Program-made: the position numbers and the translations under genes
Source of the DNA: Lumbricus terrestris
Lineage: Eukaryota; Annelida; Clitellata; Crassiclitellata; Lumbricidae
NCBI GenBank assembly: GCA_949752735.1
Contig: OX457038.1
Coordinates: 18,954,581-19,018,580 of the forward strand
Reading direction: 5' to 3'
DNA length: 64,000 nt
Shown here: in pieces, positions 26,670 through 39,235 of the stretch
Position numbering within the stretch: position 1 is the stretch's first letter
Layout of the letters: the number at the start of each line of letters is the position of its first letter
The notes under the pieces: generated by a model
The model's input: the letters and a program-made list of their open reading frames with translations, nothing else
Database searches by the model: none
What the model was told of the DNA's origin: nothing

Positions 26670-26816
26670 ATAACGGAGTCAATTTCCTTCCTTCACAACA
26701 TGGAACACATGCTTCATATGAACGTCTGTCCGTCCAGTGTCTTCGTCACCCATCGCGGAGTCTGGAAGCTGGCAGGGTTCGGATTCGCCGAACGACCCGT
26801 CGACGGCATCTGCCAG
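26670..26816 (+). CDS. SCYL2: SCYL2-like exon 3: catalytic-loop remnant
   Basis: 147 bp, phase 0 to 0, after TTAACGAAG and before CAG/GTATGC. The product is ITESISFLHNMEHMLHMNVC, then PSSVFVTHRGVWKLAGFGF and AERPVDGICQ. In an active kinase the loop would read HRD and the metal-binding motif DFG. Here they are HMN and GFG, as expected of an SCY1-type pseudokinase; human SCYL2 has HGN and GFD at these places. The block NVCPSSVFVTHRGVWKLAGF is strongly family-like. The donor is the first of nine copies of a splice-site-like sequence. Confidence 0.92.
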
Positions 26817-27110
26817 GTATGCATCCTTGTCAAGTATGGCACCTAACATGTGTGCATCCTTATTATGTATGGAATCTAACAAGTATGCATCGTCATCAAG
26901 TAGTCATTTAACAGGTATGCATCGTTATGAAGTATGGCATTTAACAGGTATGTATTGGTATCAAGTATGGCACCTAACAGGTATGCATCGCTATGAAGTA
27001 TGGCATCTATAAGGTATGCATCGTTATAAAATATGGCGTCAACCAGGTAAGGGTGCTCATCAAAGATCACACGTTTCAGGTAGGCATGGCCATCAAAAAG
27101 GCATAAAAGT
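26817..27110 (+). repeat. 33-bp tandem array that duplicates the exon 3 donor site
   Basis: Copies of a 33-bp unit starting GTATGCATC follow directly from the exon 3 border. Donor-like GT dinucleotides lie at 26817, 26850, 26883, 26915, 26948, 26981, 27014, 27047 and 27080. Seven of the nine are preceded by AG, and the copy at 27047 reads CAG/GTAAGG, at least as good as the first. The first unit contains a TAA in the exon frame, so use of any later copy would truncate the protein. Confidence 0.9.
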
Positions 27111-29874
27111 AATCGTTGGATTCGTGACGTCTGCACGGTAAACATGACAGCCGTGTAGACGTGATACCAAAGGACATTGGTAACACCACATTGTGTCAGA
27201 CGACGAGTGATAACTACCGGAGCAATATTTACCGTCTGCAAGTCATTGGACAACCACAAGTACCGAAGAAATGGATATAATTGTGGTGATACTAACGGAT
27301 GGATTGCGAGCATTTGATACAATCATATACATGATGGAAGTCTCTACGATGTGGTATCATGATTATGTTATGGCGATGCTTGACACAGGAAACCGACTCT
27401 TTATCAAGTAACTTTATGGTCCGTCGGTTGAAAATCTTTCTGACTTCTATTGCACATTTACTATAGTTCAGAAACCTAGTGAAATCCAGAAACTGATTCA
27501 AACGATAAAGCAAGGCATCATTAAGGAATAATTATTTAGGATAGAAGTCTATTAGAACTTTCAGATAGGTAAGTTAATAAAGGTAAGTATAGCGAAAAAT
27601 TAAACGAGCGTTTTACAGAAATATTGCTCAGACGCAGGAAAGGCAATAATTTTCCGTTTCATCAGTACAATACAATTATATATACAATACAATTATATAG
27701 GCCTAACTACATTTGGTGTTACACGCCTTCCAAAGTACAGAAGTGCGCAGACAGCCACATGACTGCAGATCTTTGATGATGCTGAGCAATTGTGAGTGAA
27801 GGACTTCAAGGTCCTTGCAGGCTTACACAGTGGCCGACTGAGTAAAGAATCGAATCTGTGATCTACGTATAACAGGCGGATCCTTCTATCCAATCGGCTA
27901 CCGTGTTCCTAAAGATAACTATGACATCCGACAAGTATAGTGTGCTAAAGTTAGTTCGATCAGATTACGTCATTCGGAGGATTTTCTTAAAAAATAATAA
28001 CAACGTTAAGGCCTCCTACGCAAAGTAAACAGAAAACTCTCCACCGAGAAATGTCGCGAAATCGCAGAGCATTGACAGAAATAGCACCGAAAGCTTTTTC
28101 TCCATATATCAGATGGCTCATGCAGTATACAAAAAACCGGATTCAAGGAATGTGGTGTCATATGCCATTGTGCCGCCTAACACATTAGCCTATGCTTCGT
28201 GACACTGTATTGCACGAAAGGTAACGGCATGACAGTAAATACCGTGGCATTCGATAACATGACAATCTCTCTAATGTCTAATGCACGTTTTTTGTTCCTT
28301 TTTGTCTTGTCTGTTTGTCTGTGCACACCATTCGTCTGTCTCTTTATTGCTTTCTACCTATGTCGAGAGTCTTCCCTGTCCGTCTGTCTGTCTGTCTGAC
28401 TCTGTCTGTCCGCGTGTATCCAACTGCCTATGCCAGAACTCCAGGTGCCAGATGAAAACCAGATTTAGTCCACTAAGTAGCCACGGAATTTCGTTATGCG
28501 CTATCAATTCGGCCATAACGCACAACATCGAGTCACAGCACGTCGCTCTATGCAACATATTCTACTAGACATTTTAGGAAATGCACATGTTCTCACGCAG
28601 GTATAAGCTTAAGTGAAAAGCGGACAATGTGACAGAACGCATAAAAGTCTGTTTATGTTGTTTTTTACGCTGCAACTGTCTTTTTACGACCCCCGTGAGG
28701 TTCATCGGGTCGGTTTATGCGCTGGTCCGCACGACTGCCCGTTGATTTCGATGGAGACCTGCTGCAACTGGATTTGCGGATATGGTCGATTGTCTGCACT
28801 CTGCTTTATATCCGGATGTTAATTCGATTGATCGCAGAACAGAGCCTCAGTCTTTTGTTTCTCTCTCGCATGTCGTCGGAATTGCAATCGCTTCCAACGC
28901 GATTGCAACGCTGCGTGCAAGGGTTTCCTTTGTATTAGAGTTCAATGGAGAGTTGCAATGTAGAGAGCATAAATCGATCTCACAGCGTTGCTTGGTTCAT
29001 TCGGTGTCGACGGTCATAAACTAAGTTCTTTCTTCAACAGATTTACTCTTACTCACTGACTAATAAACACCGAATACATGTTCCAACTTCAGTGTTTTTA
29101 TTGACTAAAATGCAAAAGACGATCGATGCAGTATTTTATTGCTTCGTAGCAGGTTCGAATACCCCAACGTTAGAAATTCTAGAGACACGAATCGGTAATC
29201 GTAGGCCTACAGCTATCAATTGGTTGTATATTGAACCATTGAAGGAACTGACAATTGGATACCGAGCCATGCGATCAATTAGCAATTAGATATCAAACCA
29301 TATGCACAGTCCAATTTAATTGAAGTGAACTACTATCCCAAAAACCAACATTTCTGCATTTTAGTTCATTGCGTAACATTCTATGCTTACCAAACCGGAT
29401 ACCTTATAATCGACCCACATGTTGTAAGTAAGTGAATTGCAGCATTGTTCTAACGTAACAAGGGTTACGTATGCCTCTGTCCTCTATTAATTTGTACGTA
29501 TGCCGCTATCGCACGTATACCTCTATTGTACGTATGCCTCTACTGTACGTAAGTCTCTATTGTACGAATGCCAATATTGTGCGTAGGCCTATGTCTCTAT
29601 TATACGTATGTCTCTATTGTACGTAAGCACTGTTAATGGCCATGTGTAAATCGATTAGACATTTAGAAAATGTACTAATCTCTAGCAGTCTCTTACTTTA
29701 ACCAAAATCTGCATTCAGATAATTGCAACTATATACAGAACAATGCTGTCCAAAAGAGAAAGCTGTTAATTTAACGAAGCCATGGACATCTAATCAATAG
29801 GAGGACATAGAGTAACTAGAGACCGGGATGATGAGGGTAAACGTTGTTTATTGGTGACGTGATGAAATATTCAG
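27111..29874. other. Intron 3, nothing further recognised
   Basis: No gene or element ends seen. A degenerate repeat of CGTATGCCTCTATTGTA lies at 29465-29630, and a CTGT run at 28370-28405. Confidence 0.5.
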
Positions 29875-30096
29875 GACAACTATCCCGTGGTGCCATGGAC
29901 GCCAAAGCATCATAAAATGGCGCAACCGGATATGGATTACATGTCGCCGGAAATCCAGATGGAGACGACGACGTCAGCGACACCTAGCTGCGATATGTTC
30001 TCGCTCGGAATGCTCATCTGCGCCATCTATAACTCGGGAAGGTCACTCATACAGGCCGAACACGCACAGACAGTCTATGCCAAACAGGTCGAAAAG
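29875..30096 (+). CDS. SCYL2: SCYL2-like exon 4: activation-segment and C-lobe
   Basis: 222 bp, phase 0 to 0, after ATATTCAG and before GTAGGA. It reads DNYPVVPWTPKHHKMAQPDM, then DYMSPEIQMETTTSATPSCD and MFSLGMLICAIYNSGRSLIQ. The MSPE block corresponds to the kinase APE motif, and SCDMFSLGML to subdomain IX (human: SDMYSLG). The alignment with SCYL2 is continuous with exon 3. A GTG upstream of the exon's Trp is not a start; the exon is internal. It is followed within 40 bp by a long GA microsatellite. Confidence 0.93.
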
Positions 30097-30134
30097 GTAG
30101 GAGGGCGGGCTCTTCTGTAATACGATTCTTCTAG

Positions 30135-30530
<396 letters not shown>

Positions 30531-30666
30531 TAGGCATTATGCAGAAACATGAGAGCATAACGACGACGACGACTATAATAATAATCGTGCACGACTTGAC
30601 ATTTGACATTAGCTCTGTTTTTGAACCAGCGAATCTGCGCTGCCATAGTGACAGCTTTTGCTGTTA

Positions 30667-30705
30667 TCCTCCTCCTCCTCCTCCTCCTCCTCCTCCTTCT
30701 CCTCC
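30667..30705. repeat. (CTC)n microsatellite
   Basis: About ten CTC repeats, ending in CTTCTCCTC. Confidence 0.9.
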
Positions 30706-31271
30706 CATGCCATAGAATCTATGGCATAGAAGGTTTTCTCAAGTTCCATCAATTTCGCAATAGCTGTTTTTAACGAATTTGTCGAATTCAAAATGCAATT
30801 TCTCTTGTCCACTATTGCTCCTGCTTGTATATACTCTTCGTGTTTAAAATCATTTTGTATTCCCTTCTGGATAAAACACTCTCTCAGCTTAATATGTAGA
30901 ACTATTGATTCTAAAAATCCCGTTAAAGCATTTATAGCGGTATATCAGCTACTGATATGATTAACTCCTGATACTTTTGGGCGTTTTATTCGATTCGATT
31001 TTATGACAGACTGGCATCAAGGTAATTGACTTCTATTTTCGTCGTCTGTGATCAATGTTAATAACCGAGAGCGTGTTTCTAATTTCGCATTTTATCGAAC
31101 GATTCCTGCGCATCGTGAATTCAGATCGACACGGGGTCTAATAAGATGCTATAGCTGCACATCCGTCGCCAAACCCCTTTTATCACACGTCGTCGTCGTC
31201 TCCATCTCCGTCTGCAATTTCCACTTTTCAGGCTTTAATGGACCTTCTTCCTTCTTTCTATGTTTCAACAG

Positions 31272-31388
31272 CTGACCGAGCTTTTCGGCGAAATTGCGCC
31301 TCGGCTGCCGACGGAGTTGGTCGAACCCGTCGAGAAAATGATCAACAGGGATGTACGCTACAGGCCAACCGCTCAGCTATTTATGTTG
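31272..31388 (+). CDS. SCYL2: SCYL2-like exon 5: end of kinase-like domain
   Basis: 117 bp, phase 0 to 0, after TATGTTTCAACAG and before GTGAGT. The product reads LTELFGEIAPRLPTELVEPV and EKMINRDVRYRPTAQLFML. The block MINRDVRYRPTA is the subdomain XI Arg motif (human: LLNVTPTVRPDA). The frame continues into exon 6. Confidence 0.92.
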
Positions 31389-31809
31389 GTGAGTCTCCAT
31401 GTGTCTGTCTGTCTGTCTATCTGTGTGCTTCTCCCCGTCTATCCTGTTTCCGTCTGTCTGTGCGTGAGCTCGTCGCCGTTTTTGTCATTTGACATCAATT
31501 GGAAAACTAATGTAATGTCGTTCTGCAGGGATGGGTCCTGCGAGACCTTTAAACTCTGCCAGCACGGTCATAAACATGTGATACAACCTACAGACAGTGA
31601 GTCTCACATGGGAATATGGATCATGTATAGGACCCCAAAAAAAACACGATTGCACGGCTTGGTGTGGGAGCAAACCTTCCACACGTTGTAATGAAACCCA
31701 GATCAATAGCGTTGATTTCCGAAACGAGATTCAGAGGCCATTAACTGAAAAGGAATAGTTCGACCTCTGTGATGATACTGAGATGAAACGGAGTCTGAGA
31801 CTGTCCCAA

Positions 31810-31811
<2 letters not shown>

Positions 31812-31846
<35 letters not shown>

Positions 31847-31860
31847 GTGTATGTGTGTGT
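31812..31860. repeat. (TG)n microsatellite
   Basis: About sixteen TG repeats followed by a short second run. Confidence 0.9.
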
Positions 31861-34445
31861 GATATCGTACACTCAGTAGTCGTTTAGACGTTGAGTCGCC
31901 GATTCAATGTAAGACTATGCATGGTGATCAAATTTACGTTTTCTGCTCTGATTTTAAAACAATAATCTGCAATTTACTCTGTTTCAATTCATTGTCGTGC
32001 TCACGTTTGAAGTTATCTCAAGTTATTGCTCTTTCATGTTGTCTCGCGTCTTCCAATTTTAAAAGCAGTTAGGCATAACTACTAACAGTTAACACTATTT
32101 GTCTGTAAACTCGTTTTTTAGATTTGCCATAATAATAATATATAAATAAAGGCCTATAAGCGTATTGCATCGCGTCTCTTTTATGGAGCAGGACTTATGG
32201 CCTGGCGTCATTTTTATAGCGCCATCTGAGGTCCAACAGCGAACAACCAAAGGAACCATGCTTCTCTTTTGTCTGTTTTTACCGACATCGCGTGGTTTAT
32301 GGCGCAATATAAACCGCAGGTTCTCTGCCCGGCCAATGTCAATTTCCTTGACACGTCGTATGTCACAGAGTTATGAGGCATTACTGAGAGGGATTACCGA
32401 TTAGAAAAGCGCTTCCGGTCTGGGTGAGTAAATAAGTAAGCAAGCCAATAAGCTGGTGTAGACTCCTTCCTCGTCGCGTGATTTTCATTTTGCCCACCTT
32501 GTCGCAACGACAGCTTCGGCTTATTTCTGTCGATTCATCTTCAGAATATACTGCAGCGTCGTTTCAAATATAACGAGCGCTATAATAAAAGACCCAAAAA
32601 ACACGAATAGACAGACACACAAATGATCTTCCTTGGCGAATTCTATCGAGCATATTCTGAGCACTGGGGGGAGGGGGAGGATTCAGCCCCCAACTGTCAA
32701 CTTACCTGCATGAACAGACCAATGGAAAGGCTTATAATGGCTATTTTTAGGTTCGCTATGTCTAACGAAGTAGCCTAAGTAAGAACGCACACATAGACCA
32801 TTCTTATTCACAACTGGACTGTAGTTGCAGAGTATTTTCCTGTTTAGGAACAGTGTTTTGTTTTGAGAATTGGTTTAACGGCTGGGTTTTGAGTAACACA
32901 GGAAACGTGCAGGTCGATAGAGGTAGGTTGGCCATTGTAGAAACGAGAGGTCTTGAATAATTATCATTAGAATTGTAGATCCTAAATTTAATTAAATTCC
33001 AAATATTTGTTTGAGATAGTGATTTTAGTTTCGCGTAAAGACGATGAGTCAGTTAGTGTGGACTCTGTGGAGATTGAGGTTGACTATAGAGTTGAGAGTC
33101 TATGTCGATGAGAATACTTTGCATACAGACGAGAATGCGAAGGAGACTGGAGTGAACGGACGTGCAAGGTTGGGAGATGACATTGTGAGTAAAACGGCTA
33201 AGAAGACCGCTCGAGATTTTCCAGAGATTCCGAGGATTGGATGAACGCGAGTGAACTCTATAGAGATGACAGATTTAGCCTATCCATCATGCAAAGAAGT
33301 AAGTAAGTAAGTAAGTATATTCTTTAATGTATCAGCTGCAAACGCACTCTGATTTACAAGCATACAAAAACACAATACATAAAAAACAAATACAGGACAA
33401 ATATGGCAGCCATCAACGGCGCCCACTCATATAGCTCTAGCCTACTGATGGTAATGTCACAACGACAGAGTTATTCCTAGGCAAAACTCCGCTCGAGAAG
33501 CATAAGTCACCATCGTCGAACTCCTACACGTTGGCTACACGAAGAGTTCAGCTGACAGTTTCTCGTGCCGACGATGGAAGTTGAACAGTAATTTCAGTGT
33601 TCACAGGGTCGAGATGCATAAGTCCGAAGAGCAGCGACGGGTAGCACAACGCTGGAAACGTGGCGCAACTACGGTACGGTCTTTGGTTGTTGTTAAGTGC
33701 AGATCCTTTCTTTTCCCATTCATGTGAGCAAACGTTCGGCCATCGATAATGACGCTCCAATAATGACGAACCTGGGACCCCTTGATGTTGAGCGCAATGG
33801 ACTAGTCCAAAGAGGAACCGCATGGCGAGAGTTGAACGTCAGAAAGAAGAAAGAAACAAGAAAGAAGGTGGTTCTAACATCTGATGGTCAGAGATTTCAG
33901 TCTAGTCTACAGGATGATTTTTATTTATTTATTTGACCGCGCTGAGGTTGGGAGCGCCTCTGAGTAGTCCCTTGAAGAGGCGCCATATAAAGGCATGCAA
34001 TGAATGAATGAAGGGCTTGAACGAACGCATGCAGGGTTTTACACCATCCTTGAAGAGGCGCTATAGTAAGTGCACATACAATAATAACCCTAGGCATGAG
34101 TGGGTAGGACTGTTAAGATCTGGGACAGTGCTGCTTCACTCATGGAAGAGAACCAGACCAGAATGTACAGATCCAACGAGATTTTACTGGTGATAATATC
34201 GATATGTGCATGTAATTATTTGTGAAGTCCTCATGGTACACACGTAGACCTACATGAAAATAAAGTTCCTTGCTTTAAGCAGAGAAATGTTTTGCTAGTC
34301 ATTGTAAATTTAATTATCATGAAGTTGAGGTTAGTTAGTTATTGCCCAAAACGTATAATATACAGAATCTTGTTAATTTCTCGGATATTCTCCTGTTTTA
34401 TTTTGTTAGTTTAAAATCAGAATAACGTCAAGTGATGATCTATCC
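31861..34445. other. Intron 5, proximal part
   Basis: No gene recognised. A TAAG tetranucleotide run at 33298-33315 and the fragment CTTGAAGAGGCGCCATATAA near 33970 suggest tails of interspersed repeats. The open frame at 33044-33244 has no family match. Confidence 0.4.
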
Positions 34446-34715
34446 CAGTGATTCCCAACCTTTTTTGGCTTGCGGCGCACTAAGAAATAACAAAAATTTT
34501 CGCGGCACACTTAATATTAGGCCTAATTACCATTTTTATCTATTTGTCACTATTATTTACTAATAGTCGAATTTTAATGTTCTCATTGTCCAATAATACT
34601 CTAGTGAGTCTAGTCAGTCAGCAGATCAAATTGAAACGAGACTCCAGAGACGACAATCATAGGCTACTCGCCGGTGGCGTAACCAAGGCGGTTTCGGGGT
34701 TAAACCCCTCCCATT

Positions 34716-37100
34716 CAGTGGCGGCGCCAGGATTTCAGGTTTGGGGGGGCTGAAGCCCCAAGCCTTCCTCCCTCCCAGAGACGCAACTAGAACATTTTCT
34801 CCCCAGGGCGGTCATATTGCAATCGCGCGAAGCTGCGAGTGCCGAATGCATGAACGACGCACACACCGACCAAGCGTTTTTCAAGAAATTTTGCACTGGC
34901 ACAAACGCGCTCCACATTGCAAGATGTAGTTGGAGATTGAGTGGGTTATTTAAACGAAGTCAGCAATAATTGTTGAGGTTTTTGATTTTTGGTGTATCCG
35001 GCCACAATCCTAAATTAAGTTCCGAATAATCATAAACAAAGGTGTTCAACTAAAATGGCAAAAGGGAATGGGAGGTCCTCAAACGCGTCCGCGTAAAGTC
35101 TATGCCGTGCCCGCACTGTACCATACCTAACACAGTGTTATTACTCAGAAATTTTTCAATGACAAAGTAATCACAATAATGTATGGATCCGATTTGACCA
35201 GGGTCTATGACAACAGTGGCCGTTACCATGGACATTCAATTGAAATAATCACAAATAAAAATAAATCACAATAAAGGTGTCCAACAGCGCATTAATATTC
35301 AGAAATTCCACAATACAATGGTGTGCATTTCAGTATAATCGTATAAAAAGTCAACCATAGACGTAGACTCGTGATCCAAGTTGTCACAATAAAAGGTGTC
35401 CAACACAGTATTAATATTCAGAAATTTTACCATAAAATGGTGTGCAATTCAGTATTATCGTATAAAAAGTCGGCCATGGACACGGACTCGAGTTCCAAGT
35501 TATCACAATAAAGGTGTCCAACACAGTATTAATACTCAGAAATTTTACAATAAAAAAGTAATCACAATAATGGATGGATCCGATTTGACCAGGGTCTATG
35601 ACAACAGAGACCGTTACCCTGGACATTCATTTAAAATAATCACAAATAAAAATAAATCACAATAAAGGTGTCCAACAGCATTCACAGGACACTATTATGA
35701 TTATCTGTCCGCATATTACTAATGACAGAAAACAGTTTAAGTTTCCTTAATACAAAAGTATGCATGCTTAGATATATGCACACAATTATTTTATGTATAA
35801 ATATATATATACACATATAATTATCTGAATACAAACGTTTTACATGTATATGCTAATAGCACTAGGACTTTTTAGTTGACCATTATATCAAACGTAGGCC
35901 TACATTCCCAGACAGTGGTGGTATACACATCAAGAATATAATAATTATTATACCGAAAATAACAAGAGCGCGCACATTTGAGGTGTGTAAGAGAAACATG
36001 ACGCAAATCGGACAACTACATTGTTGTGTCAAAGGCATTTCTGGATAAAATGCAATATTCTGGATAACCAGCAGTCTGTAATAATTATTATTTTCATGCA
36101 TGATGTGCTGTACAGATGCAACACTACTATGGGAGACTTAAAAAATTTTTACATACTGCAGAGCTGTAAGTGTACTCTAAATAGTTCAGCCCACTGTTGG
36201 GAAGGCTGACAGCTTCCATTCCATAAAGAAGAAATGGTTTACAGTAGGCAGCTACTAAATGCAACAAAACTGGTTCACTATATTTGTAGCATTTGCTATG
36301 CAGCGAATTAAATGACCTAAACAACTTGATATATATATAATATTGTATAATATATATATATATATATATATAGTTGATTTCGATACCATTGACCATTGTC
36401 TAGCTTTCTTATTACGAAATAAGCCATAATGGATATTTTCTGCTTTTTGCTTTGGGGGGCTGAGCCGCATTTAGAGGTTATAACCCCTAGCCATCTGACG
36501 ACGCCACTGGCGCAAGCATCTACGCTGTGATTATATAGTTGATTGCAGGAGGGAGAAAATCCTGAACATTCTTTTGTGACGATGATTAATTTTGTGAAAT
36601 ATGCGAAAAATCAAGAGAAAATACAGCTTTGCACCACTTTTTTAAGGACTAGGCAATTTCGATATGGATGGATCCGATTTGACCAGGGTCTATGACAACA
36701 GAGGCCGTTACCCTGGACAGAAATTTGCTCGGCATATTACAGCACTCAAGAGCTTTTTCTGTCGAAGGTTTTATTTCTATACGTCTAATACTTATAAAAC
36801 GGTTTCAATCTGAAACGAGGTGTCTAAGAGCCATGATGTTTCTTCGACAATTTCAACAACCCTGTCCGGTTGTATGGTCAAAAAGTAAGGGTGCAAACTT
36901 GTCACCCGTTTTCATAGACTGAGGCCAAGAAATGAAGTCGCTAACTTCATTCTCAAATAGATTTCGATGCCGTTGATGATTGTCTAGTTTTCTTATTACG
37001 AAATTAGCCGTTATAGACAATTCCCGCATTTTGCTTTGGGGGGGCTGAGCCGCATTTAGGGGGGCTTAGCCCCCTCCAGCCCCCCCTGGCGCCGCCACTG
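34716..37100. mobile_element. Inner hAT element of the nest, 2.4 kb, non-coding
   Basis: Starts CAGTGGCGGCGCCAGGATTT and ends CCCTGGCGCCGCCACTG. The duplication CTCCCATT is exact (34708-34715 and 37101-37108). The interior holds a tandem array (35035-35690) and a second, decayed copy of its own right end at about 36370-36509. GGTCTATGACAACAGAGGCC-type sequence occurs three times. No long frame is present. Confidence 0.88.
35035..35690. repeat. Tandem array of about 120-bp units inside the inner hAT element
   Basis: The phrase CACAATAAAGGTGTCCAACA recurs near 35270, 35388, 35505 and 35660, followed each time by CAGTATTAATATTCAGAAAT-like sequence. Two composite units also carry a GATTTGACCAGGGTCTATGA segment. 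Confidence 0.75.
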
Positions 37101-37805
37101 CTCCCATTGGCCTAGGAACAAAAGTTTTTTTTAAGGTTATTTATATATCCATGAAAAATTCCTGGCTACGCCACTGCTACTCGCATTTCATCGTTGATTC
37201 TAAGAAGTCTCTCCCTCTTTTCACACTTGATTTCAGTTAAAGCTGAAAATCTAAATTCACAAAACCACGAAGATGCAAATGGCAAAAGAATTTCACTGCT
37301 CTTGAACTGACAGAAGGATATGATTTCTGGATGGAAAGCCAAACCTCATCCAAACTCTTTTAGGACTGATAAAATTTGTCATTTCGTAAATCAATGAGCT
37401 GAGTTCTTCATCTTCGGTTATAAGATTTTTTGTTTCACCAATTACAAATGGACTGATTGATTAAACAGTATAAATTGCAAGCGAAGGGAAGTATAATGCC
37501 GTACTGATGGTTGTAGGTTTATCAATGAATTTAGTATTTCAAGCGCAATTTTCTTCTTTGACTGAGATCCATTGACCATGGGAAAACAATCAAGACTTAT
37601 TTGGAAATCTTAACCTGCTACATTGTGAGAGATTTAGACCAGCTGACTTAAGTTTTGATATTGCAGTGATGATGTTTTAGGATGTTTTGTTTGGAATCAT
37701 TATTAATTAATACCATATTTGATTTTTTCCCGCGGCACACCTGCAAAAGTCTCGCGGCACACTAGTGTGCCGCGGCACACCGGTTGGGAATCACTGATCT
37801 ATCCA

Positions 37806-37920
37806 TAACTCCATCCATCCATCCATCCATCCATCAATCTATCCATAAATCCATTCATCAATCCATTCATCCATCCATCCATCCATCTATCTATTCATCC
37901 ATCCGTCATCCATTTATCCA
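37806..37920. repeat. (CATC)n/(CCAT)n microsatellite
   Basis: ATCC tetranucleotides with variants; adjoins the right end of the outer hAT element. Confidence 0.9.
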
Positions 37921-38139
37921 GTAAACGACCAGCTTACCTACTTACTCATTCTGCGTCATGTTGGACGAATACTGAGCCATGTTTTTCTGTTTCTTCTGAT
38001 CCATCTCAACGGCCGAGGCAGCTTCTGCCTCTGCTGCTGCTGCTGCTATTGCTGCTGCTGGCATCGTCCTCTCTTCTTCCTTCATCCCTCAGCCAATCCT
38101 TCCGCAACCACCTGTCAGTCTTTTGATCAATTACCCGCC

Positions 38140-38487
38140 ATTACTGATTTATTTCTCGCGCTCCTCTCGTCGCACTTCCACCGAATGCAAATGAAATACT
38201 ACCCGCGTGTTTCCCGCCTTCCAACCAGCCACCTGTCGAGTGCTGCTTATAAAATGGCGGCGTTGTCTGCGACGCACACCACCGGCTGCTCGGGCTTTCG
38301 CCGTTGTCGGTGGCGCACACAACGTTGGCGGCGGGCTGCATTGTTCGGGTTCCGGTTGCGTCAGTTCCTAATGACTTCGGTCGGACTGTACGCCGTTGAT
38401 CTATGGTCGTCGCTGGTCGTTCGTCAGTCTCACTCGCTAACAATAACAGGACATAAGAAAGAAAAATCCTCTTCACGACGGCTATAA
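38140..38487 (+). promoter_or_regulatory. CpG-rich island with YY1-like motif and open frame
   Basis: This segment is clearly richer in CpG than the surrounding intron. AAAATGGCGGC at 38251-38261 resembles a YY1 site overlapping a start codon. The frame from the ATG at 38254 runs without stop to 38487 but has no recognised family. It could be an internal promoter or the first exon of a nested transcript. Confidence 0.3.
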
Positions 38488-39235
38488 GACACTTAGACAG
38501 ATGCAGGGATATATGGACGGATGCAGTAAGACAGAGACAGACGCAGTGAGACGACAGCGGAACTTACACATACAGAGACACAGTCAGAGCGGTGTAGCAT
38601 GCAACCACTCGTGAGTGAAGAGAAACAGAGAAGACAGATACATGTATATAACAAGAGAAAAAGAAAGCAAGAAACAGACATGAGACTTCTTGTAGACTTG
38701 TCTGGCTTAGCTTTGAATCTACAAAAAACCATAACTATTACCGAGAATGAAGCCGACTATTCGTGAAACGCGTGGGCGTTCAATGCCGACAGACATTACA
38801 TATATTGCAGATCTGCATCTATGAATTCACGTATCTATAAATATACTGTGCATAGATAGGCCTACATACATAGACTCTATGTATACGTCTGTATGTATAT
38901 ATTTGCATGCATATAATATATCTGTGCATGCCTTATATCATTGTAGGTATGTTTTTTATGAGATGTGTAGACTATATGTGATTCAATGGCATGTTTATGC
39001 TAATATGGCACATAAGCACTTAAAATGAATAGAATTTATTTCCTGAACAGTGGAGCTGTGCAAAACGAATAATGTACACGAACTCGTAATAAAGGCAACG
39101 ATGACACAGCGACTTTTTCAAAAATGTGTCAAAGCTACCCCATTTATTTTACCTTATAATGATTTAATGGCACTTCCTTCTTTCCATTGACATATTATAT
39201 TTGCCGATGGAAAGAATGAAGTGCCGTTACTTCGA

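Larger units (their letters stand above)
34672..37176. mobile_element. Middle hAT element of the nest, about 112 bp without its insert
   Basis: Starts CGGTGGCGTAACCAAGG, ends CCTGGCTACGCCACTG. The duplication CTACTCGC is exact on both sides (34664-34671 and 37177-37184). Subtracting the inner element leaves about 112 bp, a very small MITE. Confidence 0.85.
34446..37796. mobile_element. Outer hAT element of a three-level nest
   Basis: It begins CAGTGATTCCCAACCTTTTT and ends CGGTTGGGAATCACTG, typical hAT ends. The 8-bp duplication ATCTATCC is exact on both sides (34438-34445 and 37797-37804). Without the nested insertions it is about 840 bp. CGCGGCACAC subrepeats lie at both ends. No transposase frame was seen. 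Confidence 0.9.
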
